Notes under the pieces: model-generated
Told to the model about the DNA's origin: nothing
Seen by the model: only the letters and a program-made list of their open reading frames with translations
Databases searched by the model: none
In this document: one piece after another, positions 13,381 through 24,314 of the stretch
Position numbering within the stretch: position 1 is the stretch's first letter
How the letters are laid out: each line of letters starts with the position of its first letter
NCBI GenBank assembly: GCA_036785325.1
Contig: JAXIVH010000015.1
Span: 3,380,984-3,444,983, forward strand
Direction of reading: 5' to 3'
Length of the DNA stretch: 64,000 bases
Origin: Urophycis tenuis
Taxonomy: Eukaryota; Chordata; Actinopteri; Gadiformes; Phycidae
Position numbers and translations under genes: made by a program

Positions 13381-14253
13381 GAAATGGGTGAGTTTGTCTC
13401 TTGGGATTGTTCTGCTTGTGAATGCACTTTCCCCTGCAAAAATAAAGACATTGGGAACAAATTCAACGAACTCATGCATTTTGTTAACATAATAAGAACT
13501 TCATTATTTGAGCAAAAGAGAATAAACCACTTTGCTCACTCCTGAAATCTTTCAAATGTTTTCATTGTTTTCATCTGTTTCTTGCAGAGGTTTCATCCTC
13601 TGCAAGAAACAGTACTGTACTGTATTTTATGCAAACATTGAACTACGTGACATAAACCTGCTTATGTACCTACTTTATCGGAAATTACAGATTGGAATTT
13701 ACAGATTTTAGTTTAGTGGCTGCTGGTGTTGTGCCTAAATGCCTTGTTAAATGTTGTTCCCCTGCCTGAAATTCATCCCCCTTCATGTGAACGCACACGC
13801 TAATATTACTTTCCCTTATTAGTATAACAATAATGATGACGTCGGGCCGCCACAAGCGACTGAATGCATCCTGATGATGGTCACACAACAGGTTCGTACA
13901 CCATGTGGGATGGCCCTTGCCAGAGAAAAACACAGCCCTCAGGGATCAGGGCTGGTGCAGATGTGTTTTTCCAATGACAACAATGACAGAGAAGACGGTG
14001 ATGCCGACCTGGTGGCCGGGAGGCTGTTGTCCACGTCCAGCAACTCCTCATTCCATGGCAAGACGGAGCCTCCAAGCCCCGAGGCCCTGCCCCTCCAGGA
14101 AGCCCAGGCCACGCCCACAAAACTGAGATACATGAGTACAGCGTCTTGTCACCAGCGATATGGTAATGAGTCCCAGAACGTCCATGCCCACTTTTAGGTG
14201 AAGGAAGTAGGCACTTTGCTACTAACAGTAGGCTACTTACATGAGAAGGCACC
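13381..14253. other. Unassigned sequence upstream of the THAP relic
   Basis: No recognised gene. A perfect hairpin-like segment occurs at about 13585-13611 (GTTTCTTGCAGAGG ... CCTCTGCAAGAAAC). A GC-richer patch at 13,870-14,190 has an open plus-strand frame of 107 codons with no known domain. Confidence 0.4.
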
Positions 14254-14463
14254 ATGCCTAAAAGCTGCTGTGTTGTACTTTGCAATGCTAACAACAAAAA
14301 AATAAGAATTTACGATTTAGTATGTTGCCACAAAGAGAAAGGGAAAGGAAAAGAAGGGGTGTGTGGCTCCAGGCAATCAGAAGAGAGAATCCCGATGGGA
14401 GGCTGTGGGACCCGGTGTCTGCATTTGTTTACGTCTGCGGCAAACACTTTGTTACAGATTAGT
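14254..14463 (+). pseudogene. THAP zinc-finger domain relic, frameshifted
   Basis: An ATG at 14254 opens MPKSCCVVLCNANNKK, the start of a THAP domain with the first C-x4-C pair. After one or more frameshifts in an A/G-rich stretch, another frame reads VWLQAIRRENPDG and VYVCGKHFVTD, the tryptophan-containing core and terminal C-x2-H of the domain. THAP domains bind DNA and are found in P-element-type transposases and host factors. The frame breaks make this a dead copy, probably transposon-derived. No transposase body was found next to it. Confidence 0.6.
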
Positions 14464-14639
14464 AGCTAAAGTCAGTCAGTCATGCTAGCTAAAATCAGTT
14501 GATGTCCGATGTTAAAGATGTCTAATCTAATAATGAAGGAATGAATTAAACTTTGCGAACTACTAGGAGCTGTGATTACATGTCATAGTTTAGCTCCGAG
14601 TTAGCCTCAAACACCTAGCACTAGTGCTATCATGGTTGC

Positions 14640-14690
14640 ACTCTGAATGTTAAATGCGCTATAAAAATAAAAGTGACTTGACTTGAATGA
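14640..14690 (+). repeat. Short retroelement-tail-like fragment
   Basis: TTAAATGCGCTATAAAAATA followed by AAAGTGACTTGACTTGAATG resembles the tail common to fish LINE/SINE 3' ends. It is a fragment only. Confidence 0.35.
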
Positions 14691-14728
14691 AAATAGATTG
14701 TTTTGGTGCCCTCATCTTCATTCATGAT

Positions 14729-14932
14729 TCAATCATTCATACATTCATTGCTTAGGTAGTGCCATATATCCCCGTAGTCCACCTCTGGCCATTCGTTTGG
14801 GTTGTTCGCCCAGAGACCAGATTCCAGCGTGAAGGGACATCCGACATTGCTGATTAATTTAAGTTTTTCTAAATAGCGACACCGGTCAGGACTTGGAAGA
14901 GAGTTGGTATAACTGGTCTGTTGGCTGGCCAT
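14729..14932 (-). pseudogene. N-terminal exon of a SWIM/YqaJ-family protein (isolated)
   Basis: Read from an ATG at 14932, the minus strand gives a segment with PSPDRCRYLEKLKLI, then GLWANNPNEWPEVDYGDIWHYL. This resembles the first coding exon of the multi-copy fish proteins that join a SWIM zinc finger to a YqaJ-type nuclease; compare the exon with LPRVTVNDIDRLI at 29.4 kb. No downstream exons follow on this strand, so it is an isolated fragment of a dispersed copy. The family assignment is by resemblance from memory. Confidence 0.45.
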
Positions 14933-15271
14933 AGCATTAGATCGGTATAAATAGCTATATATAATATTTGGGTAAAGTTCAGAAATGTAATGCACTGAAA
15001 TTGTCATAGACCCCCATTAAAATATTTCCAGGTAGTTTCACCTAAAAATGCCCGGATGTGTCAAAAAAGCGGGAAGTACCCGGATTGTTGTACTCATGTA
15101 TGCTGTTCCTGTACCAGTCTATGACCCGGCTGTGGACAGCTGCCTTTGATCTGATGGATCCAAAGACTTTTCCACCAGAAGAGACCCTGTCATCAGAGCA
15201 CAAACACAAGTGTCGCTCATTACTCAAATGATGGGTCTTTTACTTTCATGCACAAGGGCATGGTACTAGAC

Positions 15272-16068
15272 TTAAAGTGATGGTTCGGAGTAAAATTCAC
15301 CCTGAGGTAATTTCCACCAATAATCCAGCCAAATACCCCCTAAGATGCATTTTTAGCGACGGTCAATATTGGTCAAGTTTAGGGGTATAAGCCGAATGGC
15401 TTAGTACTGGAGTGAATGGTACAGTGTGTTTATCTCGTAAATTACCCCACTAATAATGCATGGATTGTTACCCAACTTCTGTAGTAGTACATATAGGGTC
15501 TGTACTCACAAAACAAGGCATTTGAAAGTTTGTAAGTACACCAGGAGTTTATTTAAAAGAGCACTTTCCTGATAGCTTCAACTCTCTGCTGCTAACGCTA
15601 CTGCTGCGTCGACGTCACGACGAGCCGATCTAATCGGAAAGTTAGCTGAAAACCTCCTCCTGACCAGGTTTGGTTGCGAGCATAAGTTACCATGGTGATA
15701 TAGCGCCGCTAAAAGAGAGCGACTTTCGTATGACAGCTAACCCAGGCTTTGAGCGCAACATACCTCGCTAACCCACTAATCGAGCTTCGTAGTACACCCC
15801 CCAGGTGTACTTACAAACTTTAAAATGCCTCGTTTTGTGAGTACAGACCAGATATGTACTACTACAGAAGTTGGGTAACAATCCATGCATTATTAGTGGG
15901 GTAGAGATGTACACACTGTACCATTCACTCCAGTACTAAGCCATTCGGCTGACACCCCTAAACTTGATAAATATTGACCGTCGCTAAAAATGCATCTGAG
16001 GGGTTATTTGGCTGGATTATTGGGGGAAATTACCTCAGGGTGAATTTTACTCTGAACCATCACTTTAA
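15272..16068. mobile_element. Foldback MITE with about 280-bp inverted repeats and TTAA target duplication
   Basis: Two long inverted arms (about 15276-15556 and 15788-16064) pair over their length; the left arm begins AGTGATGGTTCGGAGTAAAA and the right arm ends with its near complement. A roughly 230-bp spacer separates them. TTAA stands at both outer ends (15272-15275 and 16065-16068), the target duplication of piggyBac- and Kolobok-type transposons. No coding capacity is visible. It is a non-autonomous element; the autonomous family is not determined. Confidence 0.85.
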
Positions 16069-17382
16069 CTAGTGAAGATAACACACAGTGACCACGGACC
16101 ATGTTCCCTGGTACATAAAAAGATCAGACTCATAATTAACAGACAGACAATAATTGTTGAGAACGACACCTGTGTTTATCCGACAATGACGTCTCTGTGA
16201 AAAGGGTCTATGATAGATGTACATTCAGTAGAACATTTTACTCCAGGGGTGAGCTACAATGGGTTTGGGATACATGATATTCAGGAGCAGGTGGGGGGTG
16301 AGGCCTTCTTGTTCAAGGATGCCTACCAGGTTTTAGAGGGAACCCACAATCTTGCGGCCGGAAGTGGAACACTCGGATATATAATTTCAAGTATTAAATT
16401 ATTCCAGTTGTCAATACATTTCAATGGAGTGTCAATGCCAAAAATGTGTTATATAGTAAACAAAATATAAATACTACGTATTCTACTGAGATAGCGTCAG
16501 TGATCCGCACCTCCTCTCTGCAAGTGGGGTGCTTTTTCTAAGTGGGGTGATAGCACTGCTATCACAGCACATGTAGCGTGCTTAATTACCCACAGTCCGT
16601 ACCGGAGGAAGGCTTGGCTTCCTCCACTGTGAAGGACAATGGACTAGTTCTCCTGCCATGGAGGCTGTGGAGGTAAGCCTTGGTGAAGATTTTTGCTAAA
16701 TCACGTGTGGACACAGCTTTGAAATTTTCCCACCATCTTGCATGGGTTGACATTGGGATTGAGACATGTCTCAATCCCAACACTTTGCCTTTTTAGTAGC
16801 TTTACAAGCTTTGGTCCCAGCTAAGCGCGTCTGTGAGCTGAGCGCTCCAGCTTTCAGCCACAGCAGCCTGTGGATTAACAGGGATAGTCCTTCTGCACTG
16901 TTCAGACCCTACATCCCACTACAGGGGACACGATGACTGTGGGTCCCAAAATGTGTCGTTTTTAGATGTTCAGGTGAAGAAAGTAATTTTTGCAGAATGT
17001 CATGAAATGGCTTATGGAGTATTGTTAGGCTGAGTGATTCAATGTTTTTATTTTATTTTTATTAATGTCTGCATATCTATAGTAGAGTGTGGTGGGTCAT
17101 TAGCTTGGACTATCATCAGTGTAGAAGACTTTAGTGTACTCGTACATTACTGTAGGAGGGAGTGAAGGAGACAGGCCCCTGCATTGCTGTTCCTGCCTGC
17201 ATATGCAAACTGAAGGGATGTTGCACGATGAGGGAGGATTACATGCAGGAATGGTGGAGGATACATAGCCTATATATATGTAATTTTCTCATGTTTTTCT
17301 TTCAGCCTCCTAGCTTCCCATTGCAATGTGCAATGGGAGAAAAAACTGCATAAAAACATAAAAACTGTTCTATATTAAAAAC
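16069..17382. other. Unassigned AT-rich sequence
   Basis: No recognised gene or element. Short open frames (for example 16210-16470 plus and 16586-16783 minus) have no known domain. A short inverted repeat GACATTGGGATTGAGACATG / TCTCAATCCC lies at about 16750-16780. Confidence 0.35.
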
Positions 17383-17429
<47 letters not shown>

Positions 17430-17448
17430 GTTATTATTATTATTATTA
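17383..17448. repeat. (ATT)n microsatellite
   Basis: About 21 ATT units with a single interruption (ATTGTT). Confidence 0.95.
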
Positions 17449-18622
<1,174 letters not shown>

Positions 18623-18648
18623 ACAATCCCTCCTACGGTCAACCCAAA

Positions 18649-18664
18649 GGCTCTTTTAAGAGCC
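18649..18664 (+). terminator. Histone mRNA 3' stem-loop (H4)
   Basis: GGCTCTTTTAAGAGCC, the 6-bp stem and 4-base loop bound by SLBP, starts 27 bp after the stop. A purine-rich CAAAGAAGC about 14 bp later fits the downstream element that pairs with U7 snRNA. Confidence 0.95.
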
Positions 18665-18765
18665 GCCCAACTCTTCAACAAAGAAGCTTCTAATTTTGCA
18701 ATAACAATACCAGTCTAACTTATATCTTCTACGTAAGCCGTGGCACACTGCGGTACTACCATGAC

Positions 18766-19296
18766 TAGGAGCCTCATTGCAGAAAGAATCCTAACTTAAG
18801 TTGGCCAAAGATAGGAAAAATTCTAAGTGCCTAAACTAATGTCCGTTTCCTATCTTATCGGTGGCTTATCTTTATTTAGGAAATCCTAAATGTCAATATC
18901 AATCTGATTTTTCAATGGCTATCAACAGTTTTTCTGCACTTAGAGTGTGCACGAGACTGATAGAACGTATAACTAACGACAAATGAGCCTAAAGTTTAAA
19001 GCTATAAACGAAACGGCAAGCTACGGTCATGGCAGGCACAGCTGATAAGAGGAGGGCTTTTAAATTAAAGTTTTAACCTAAATTAGGCATCTTAGGTTAG
19101 GAATTTTCTAATTTAGGATGATTCTGTAATGGCTAAACTCTTAAACTGGCTAAACTAAAATCTTAAGATAAGATTGGATCTCATCCTAAATTAAGTTAGA
19201 AAACCTGCTTCTGTAATACCAAAACCCCTAAATGCCTTCCTATCTTAAGTTAGGATAGGATTTCAGAGTTAGGAAGTTTCTGTAATGAGGCCCCAG
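18766..19296. mobile_element. MITE inserted between H4 and H2B of the first histone block
   Basis: Inverted ends GAGCCTCATTGCAGAAA and TTTCTGTAATGAGGCCC (18769-18785 and 19277-19293) enclose about 490 bp rich in TAAGTTAGGA-type motifs in both orientations. The paralogous spacer at 34,960 lacks it: there GAC-CAG-AGCC is contiguous, while here GAC-TAG precedes and CAG-AGCC follows the element. That gives an imperfect 3-bp target duplication, consistent with a PIF/Harbinger-type MITE. No coding capacity. Confidence 0.8.
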
Positions 19297-19784
19297 AGCC
19301 CCATATGTTCTTATTTATTATTCAGAAACCTACAATCTCGGACACATTAAATCTTAACAACGATTAGACCGGTAGATGAGATATTGAGAGCTGTGGCCTA
19401 TTTATAATATGTAACTATTTATTATGTAATAAGTACTACTATTTCAAAAGCCCCGCGCGCGCTCAAATTCTGGCTCGGTCAACTGTCGTAGAATTAGAGA
19501 AGTCAGAACACACGGCGCGGCGCCTCGAACCTGTAAACTAAGCAATTTCTACATAAACTAAAACATACAATTATTAGGTACGGCTAAAATGCAATGGTTG
19601 AGTATGTGAATTAGAGAGAATGCGATTTTATGAGTTATACCGTAAATGCTTTAATGAAACAAACTAAGCATATGGGGCATTAAACAAAAAAAAGGTAAAG
19701 TAATGGTAGAAATGTCATAGCAGATCTATTTAGTATAGAGCTAGAGTGTCAACCAACGTCACATGTTCAAGTTCTTGTATTTCC

Positions 19785-19881
19785 CAGCCAATCGCACAGA
19801 GGGACAACCCATGTCGATTTGCATGCGCTTCCTATATATTCAGCAGTCAGCGATCGGTTTAGTTACTCGTTCTGTTTCATC
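19785..19881 (+). promoter_or_regulatory. Histone H2B promoter: CCAAT, octamer, TATA
   Basis: The layout is CCAAT at about 19789, the H2B octamer ATTTGCAT at 19817-19824 and TATATAT at 19833-19839. The octamer is the Oct-1 (POU2F1) site that drives S-phase H2B transcription. The same layout precedes the second H2B gene. Confidence 0.85.
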
Positions 19882-20262
19882 ATGCCTGAGGTAGGAGGAC
19901 CTAAAGCCGCGCCCAAGAAGGGCTCCAAGAAGGCCGTCTCCAAGACTGCCGCCAAGCCCGGCAAGAAGCGCAGAAAGACCAGGAAGGAGAGCTATGCCAT
20001 CTACGTCTACAAGGTATTGAAGCAGGTCCACCCCGACACCGGCATCTCCTCCAAGGCGATGGGCATCATGAACTCCTTCGTCAATGATATCTTCGAGCGC
20101 ATTGCTGGTGAGGCCTCTCGTCTGGCTCACTACAACAAGCGCTCCACCATCACCTCCAGGGAGATTCAGACCGCTGTCCGCCTGCTGCTCCCCGGTGAGC
20201 TGGCCAAGCACGCAGTGTCTGAGGGCACCAAGGCTGTGACCAAGTACACCAGCTCCAAGTAG
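19882..20262 (+). CDS. Histone H2B (first copy, tail variant 1)
   Basis: Core histone H2B, dimer partner of H2A. A single exon of 126 residues starts MPEVGGPKAAPKKGSKKA and ends AVTKYTSSK. The ATG at 19882 is chosen because it sits after the TATA box and gives a canonical H2B start; an in-frame ATG at 19819 would overlap the octamer. The globular part is identical in protein to the copy at 35.5 kb, but the first 30 residues differ (this one has KTAAKPGKKRR). It is intronless and ends in a stem-loop. Confidence 0.99.
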   Translation: MPEVGGPKAAPKKGSKKAVSKTAAKPGKKRRKTRKESYAIYVYKVLKQVHPDTGISSKAMGIMNSFVNDIFERIAGEASRLAHYNKRSTITSREIQTAVRLLLPGELAKHAVSEGTKAVTKYTSSK

Positions 20263-20287
20263 ACGCCTCACTTCACCCAAAACCAAA

Positions 20288-20303
20288 GGTTCTTTTAAGA
20301 ACC
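20288..20303 (+). terminator. Histone mRNA 3' stem-loop (H2B)
   Basis: GGTTCTTTTAAGAACC, 25 bp after the stop. The stem differs from the GGCTCTT form of the H4, H1, H3 and H2A genes by one compensated base pair, a variant shared by both H2B copies. Confidence 0.95.
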
Positions 20304-20848
20304 ACCCAAACAACATTAATGGCTAATCCTGTTTCTCTACGTGTGAATTAATAGAAACAGTAAGCCTGTTATATATATAATATATTATTAATTATAAATA
20401 TTAATTATTAATCATATGTAACAATAACAAGTTGTTATATAATAACCAACAAGCAATGTTGATTATTTCAGTTCAGTTCACATTAAGGGCTACTCTTCTG
20501 TAATCATAGCTTGGTGGACCATTCGTGTGGTTTCTAATCCATGGTAATTTCCTTGACTGAAGACTGGCACGGTTTATATAACTGCACCTGCAATGGGCAT
20601 GACATTAGTTGGTTATATGTATTGATTTGCGCGTCAGATTTTTTCGATCAATGTGATGACCGTAATCTGACTTTCTTTCCCACATATGGGCACGGCCATA
20701 AAACAAAGACTTTCAGCCAATCCGATGTGAAAATTAAGTGACTACGAATCCGGTTCCAAGTAAAATAAGTAAACGTGTAATACAAAGTAGAGCCTTGATC
20801 CTCCTGGATGTCGATATGAAAGCCAATTCGCGATCAGGACGGAGCGCT

Positions 20849-20922
<74 letters not shown>

Positions 20923-21390
20923 CCATTGCGCTATATGAGTGTCTGAGAAGCTCAGCACTAGGACGCGAACATCAAACCTGCTGGCCAAGTCCGGGAGCCC
21001 TGGGGTTGAACCCGGATTTTTTGGTTGAAGTTTTTTTGTTGTTGCTTTATCTTATAGATTTGAGGTAGCTCTTTAAGATTTAAGAGGGTGCCCGGTGATA
21101 TCCCCTGAGCATTTTCACATTTTAACCCTTTAATGTCCTATATGCCCAAATAATGGAAAAATCGCAAAAAAAAAAAAAAAAATCAGTGTGAATGCTGATA
21201 TTAAATGCACCAAGTTGGCTGTATCTGATTGGTATTCACACTTTACTCAATGGGTATTCAAATCAATCAAATGGGGTTCATAATGAACCCTTTCATAACT
21301 TCAAAATGAACGATTTACATATTTATTTTATATTAATCACAGGTCAATATTGCAATGTGCATTATAAGATGTGCTCAGGGAGGGATTAAT
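20304..21390. other. Spacer after the first H2B gene
   Basis: AT-rich sequence with no gene recognised, apart from the CA microsatellite. A poly(A) run lies at about 21167-21181. Confidence 0.4.
20849..20918. repeat. (AC)n microsatellite
   Basis: About 35 AC units, uninterrupted. Confidence 0.97.
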
Positions 21391-21394
21391 GAAT

Positions 21395-21546
21395 CAAGTG
21401 CCCCTGGGCAAACACCCCCCCCCCCCCCTATGTACAGCATGCAATAACTATGTAAGAACTATATACAGCATGCAACATAACTATATACAGCATGCACACA
21501 CACAAACGCACAATAACTATATATAAGAACTATATACAGCATGCAA

Positions 21547-21614
<68 letters not shown>

Positions 21615-21690
21615 TTCTATGTACAAGAACTATATACAGCATGCAAAATAACTATATAACATGCACACACACAAACGCACAACAACTATA
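21395..21690. repeat. Minisatellite built on a CTATATACAGCATGCAA unit, with embedded (CA)n
   Basis: Variants of AACTATATACAGCATGCAA recur about six times, with intervening CACACACAAACGCACAA blocks. A pure (CA)n of about 65 bp occupies 21548-21612 and a poly(C) run lies at about 21414-21429. Confidence 0.85.
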
Positions 21691-21784
21691 GGCAGCAAAA
21701 GAAAGATCTACAACGAGTTCAGATCCGAAATGAGCAAAAATTGTAGGTAGGCCCATTGCTTTATCCACCTCTACTACTACATAG

Positions 21785-22099
21785 CTAAAGCTCCTCTGTG
21801 GCTCTGGAGCATCCTACCCGAAAGCATGCACAGAACATTGTGCAAGGCACACTGTTGACAGCACAGCTGCATTTTGTAGAGTTGCAGGGGCTTTTACTCT
21901 TGCAGCCACATCGAATCATCTGCAAAATGTACTCTGGTGCCAGTTTGATGTTTTCTGGTACAGTTCTTGGGATCAGCACTTTGTTGTGTGGGTTTCTTGT
22001 CCATCCAAAAGCTACAGGATTTATATCAGGTGGATTTTGATTCAATGACCTCCACAACATTGCTTGAAAATGTGCTCTTTTTACATTTTCAAGAAACGC
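21785..22099 (-). CDS. Cysteine-rich C-terminal fragment of an unidentified, probably transposon-borne ORF
   Basis: The minus-strand frame reads ...NPVAFGWTRNPHNKVLIPR and then a cysteine cluster CGCKSKSPC-x5-CSC-x6-C-x3-CAC-x3-GC ending at a TGA. The spacing resembles CXC/tesmin-like zinc-binding repeats seen at the C-termini of repetitive fish ORFs. The frame runs open further upstream to 22615, but that part is antisense to LINE coding sequence and is not counted. It has no recognised start and is almost certainly a fragment. Function unknown. Confidence 0.4.
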   Translation of the reverse strand, partial: AFLENVKRAHFQAMLWRSLNQNPPDINPVAFGWTRNPHNKVLIPRTVPENIKLAPEYILQMIRCGCKSKSPCNSTKCSCAVNSVPCTMFCACFRVGCSRATEEL

Positions 22100-22239
22100 C
22101 TCCGTTGGAGGAAGTGCAGCTAGGATAGGTGAGGATAGATTACCTTTCCCATTCTTTTTACCCCACCACCAATGGAAACCACCAACCAATTTCCCACAAA
22201 AGTGTATTTTTATTTGATTTTTAATCTTGATTTTTTTTT

Positions 22240-23596
22240 TTAGGTGATCGAGGATATGCCCTGGCCCACTAAACCCCACATGCTCAGCCCCCTTCTCTTC
22301 ACCCTGATGACCCACGACTGCACTCCATCTTTCAATAACACCCTCTTCGTCAAGTTTGCGGACGACACAACTGTGGTGGGGCTCATCAACCACAACGATG
22401 AGTCCAACTACAAGAAAGAGGTGAGCCAGCTGGCCGAGTGGTGCAGAGACAACAATCTCTCTCTCAACGTACAGAAGACGAAGGAGATTGTTGTCGACTT
22501 CCGCTTCCACCCAGCACCCCCCACTGACCATCAACGGTGCTGCTGTGGAGAGAGTGAGCAGCACCATGTTCCTGGGGGTGCATCTCACTGAGGACCTCTC
22601 CTGGACCTGCAACACCGCATCACTGGCCGGTAAAGCTCAGCAGCGCCTCTACTTTCTCCGCAAACTTCGGAGAGCGAGCACCTGCCCCCATCATGTGCTC
22701 CTTCTACCGGGGAACCACCGAGCGCATCCTGACTAGCTGCATCACTGTGGTACGGCAGCTGCACTGCATCCTTTAGGAAGACCCTGCAGCGCATAGTGAG
22801 AGCAGTTGAGAAGATCATCGGTGCCCCCCTTCTCTCCCTCCAGGACATACACAATACACGCCTGTCCCGCAAAGCACTCAGCATTGCAGGTGACTCCACC
22901 CACCCCTCCCACTGCCTCTTCAACCTCCTGCCCTCTGGGAGGAAGATGAGGAGTCTCAAGGCAGGGACCAGCAGGCTGAAGGACAGCTTTATTCACCAGG
23001 CGGTCAGAATGCTGAACTCCCACCCAACACTGACCCCCCTTCTTTCTCTGCCCTCTGCCCGCACAAACGATGGGCATTGACCCCCACGCATTCCAACCCC
23101 CACCCATTCACCCCTGGATACCTGCACACAACCCCTCTCCCCAAGAGCCTGGACTTTAACCCCCACCCATCCACCATCACACACCTGCTCACCACCATGC
23201 ACAGACACTTTATAAGAACACTGTCCATACTGTTTATATAACTGTTATATAACTGTCCATACTGTTTGTACACCTACCATACTTTTTATATAACTGTCCA
23301 TACTGTTTATACACTGTTAATACACTGTTCATACTGTATATTTATGCTGTTTATTACTGTCAATACTGCTCATACTGCTTATACTGTATATAGTGCACCT
23401 TACACCTCATACTGTTTATACTGTTGATATTGTCTGTATATATTCGCAACCCTTTTATTTATTTTTTTGCATTCTTGTTTTATATATTTATATTTTGCAT
23501 GCATGGCACCAGGCACCAGGGATAGAGGGAAACAGCGGTTTTTGTGTATGTCCTGTACATTCATGAAACTGACAATAAAGTTGACTTGACTTGACT
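22240..23596 (+). mobile_element. 5'-truncated L2-like LINE, decayed reverse transcriptase
   Basis: The coding trace begins with LSPLLFTLMTHDCTPS and the reverse-transcriptase catalytic motif KFADDTTVVGL, continues NNLSLNVQKTKEIVVD, then shifts frame several times (LTEDLSWTCNTASLAGKAQQRLYFLRKLRRA; later LFNLLPSGRKMRSLKAGTSR). The 3' UTR carries many repeats of CATACTGTTTATA. It ends with GACAATAAAGT and TTGACTTGACTTGACT, the short tandem tail of this LINE type. It has the same organisation as the LINEs at 49.7 and 54.0 kb. It abuts the Harbinger exon at 23,600. Confidence 0.85.
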
Positions 23597-23599
23597 TCT

Positions 23600-23712
23600 C
23601 GGAAGGTGTCAATCAGATGCATGCACGCACTCGCTCCACCATCGGCATTTTAAAGGGACGCTGGATGTGTTTGGACACAGCAGGTGGCAAATCGCTGTAC
23701 AAACCGGAGAAG
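23600..23712 (+). pseudogene. Harbinger (HARBI1-like) transposase exon fragment
   Basis: An open exon reads VNQMHARTRSTIGILKGRWM, then CLDTAGGKSLYKPEK, followed by a GTAAGA donor. This matches the region of the DDE transposase of PIF/Harbinger elements around RxxVERxIGxLKxRW...L..P..V. Upstream exons are missing because the LINE tail ends directly before it. It may be related to the Myb-like gene at 26.2-27.0 kb, since Harbinger elements carry both genes, but the two lie about 2.5 kb apart with a DIRS fragment between. Confidence 0.65.
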
Positions 23713-23989
23713 GTAAGACAACAGATGATTTATTTCATTAGCCTTTTCTAAGAACCACCTACACTAGGGTCAGGTTTATTCAAACACCTTACATCTTAAT
23801 TAGTGTGCTAGCTTCTAGCTAGCACTATTGTTATTCCCACTATTTCTTCCTTTCTTTATTATGTTCTCTCCAATATTTGCCGCTCAACTACTTTGTCATT
23901 CTTTGTGCTAGAAACTTCATTCAAACTTTAAAACATTCAGCTCCTTTAGGAATCGACAGGGTCCATTTTTAATTGTTGTTGTTTATATA

Positions 23990-24310
23990 CAGACCCTTTC
24001 CGAAAAATTAGAATATCATGGAAAAGTTGTTTAATTTCCATAATTCCAATTCCAAATATGAACCTTTTGATGTATAATGTGTGAACTGTGATATTGTAGG
24101 AGTGGCGGCAGTTTACAAAATGTGTGGATATTTTCAAATCACCAACTGCCATAATTCTAACAACTGAACATTCCACCATTCATTTCAATGGGACAACTAC
24201 AGACCCTTTCCGAAAAATTAGAATATCATGGAAAAGTCGTTAAATTTCCATAATTCCATTCAAAAAGTTAAACTTTCATAGATTATAGATTCAGTGCCCA
24301 CAATTTAAAC
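23990..24310. mobile_element. Tc1/mariner-type end sequence, duplicated
   Basis: The segment AGACCCTTTCCGAAAAATTA followed by GAATATCATGGAAAAG occurs twice in direct orientation (about 23992 and 24201). The AAATTAGAATATC core is typical of Tc1-like terminal repeats in fish. No transposase was seen. Confidence 0.5.
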
Positions 24311-24314
24311 AATT

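Noticed and set aside
13874..14197. 107-codon plus-strand frame with PPSPEALPLQEAQATPT
   Set aside because: No start context, no known domain and overlapping open frames on the other strand; could be a lost exon but cannot be supported.
19840..20316. 158-codon minus-strand frame, with a similar one at 35568-35960
   Set aside because: Antisense to H2B; it appears in both copies because the H2B codon use leaves the reverse strand open.
20938..21012. tRNA-like stretch with GGGGTTGAACCCGG resembling a B box
   Set aside because: No A box at the right distance and no cloverleaf could be drawn.
21785..22615. 276-codon minus-strand frame as one protein
   Set aside because: Beyond about 22,240 it is antisense to LINE reverse-transcriptase sequence; only the Cys-rich end is kept as a candidate.
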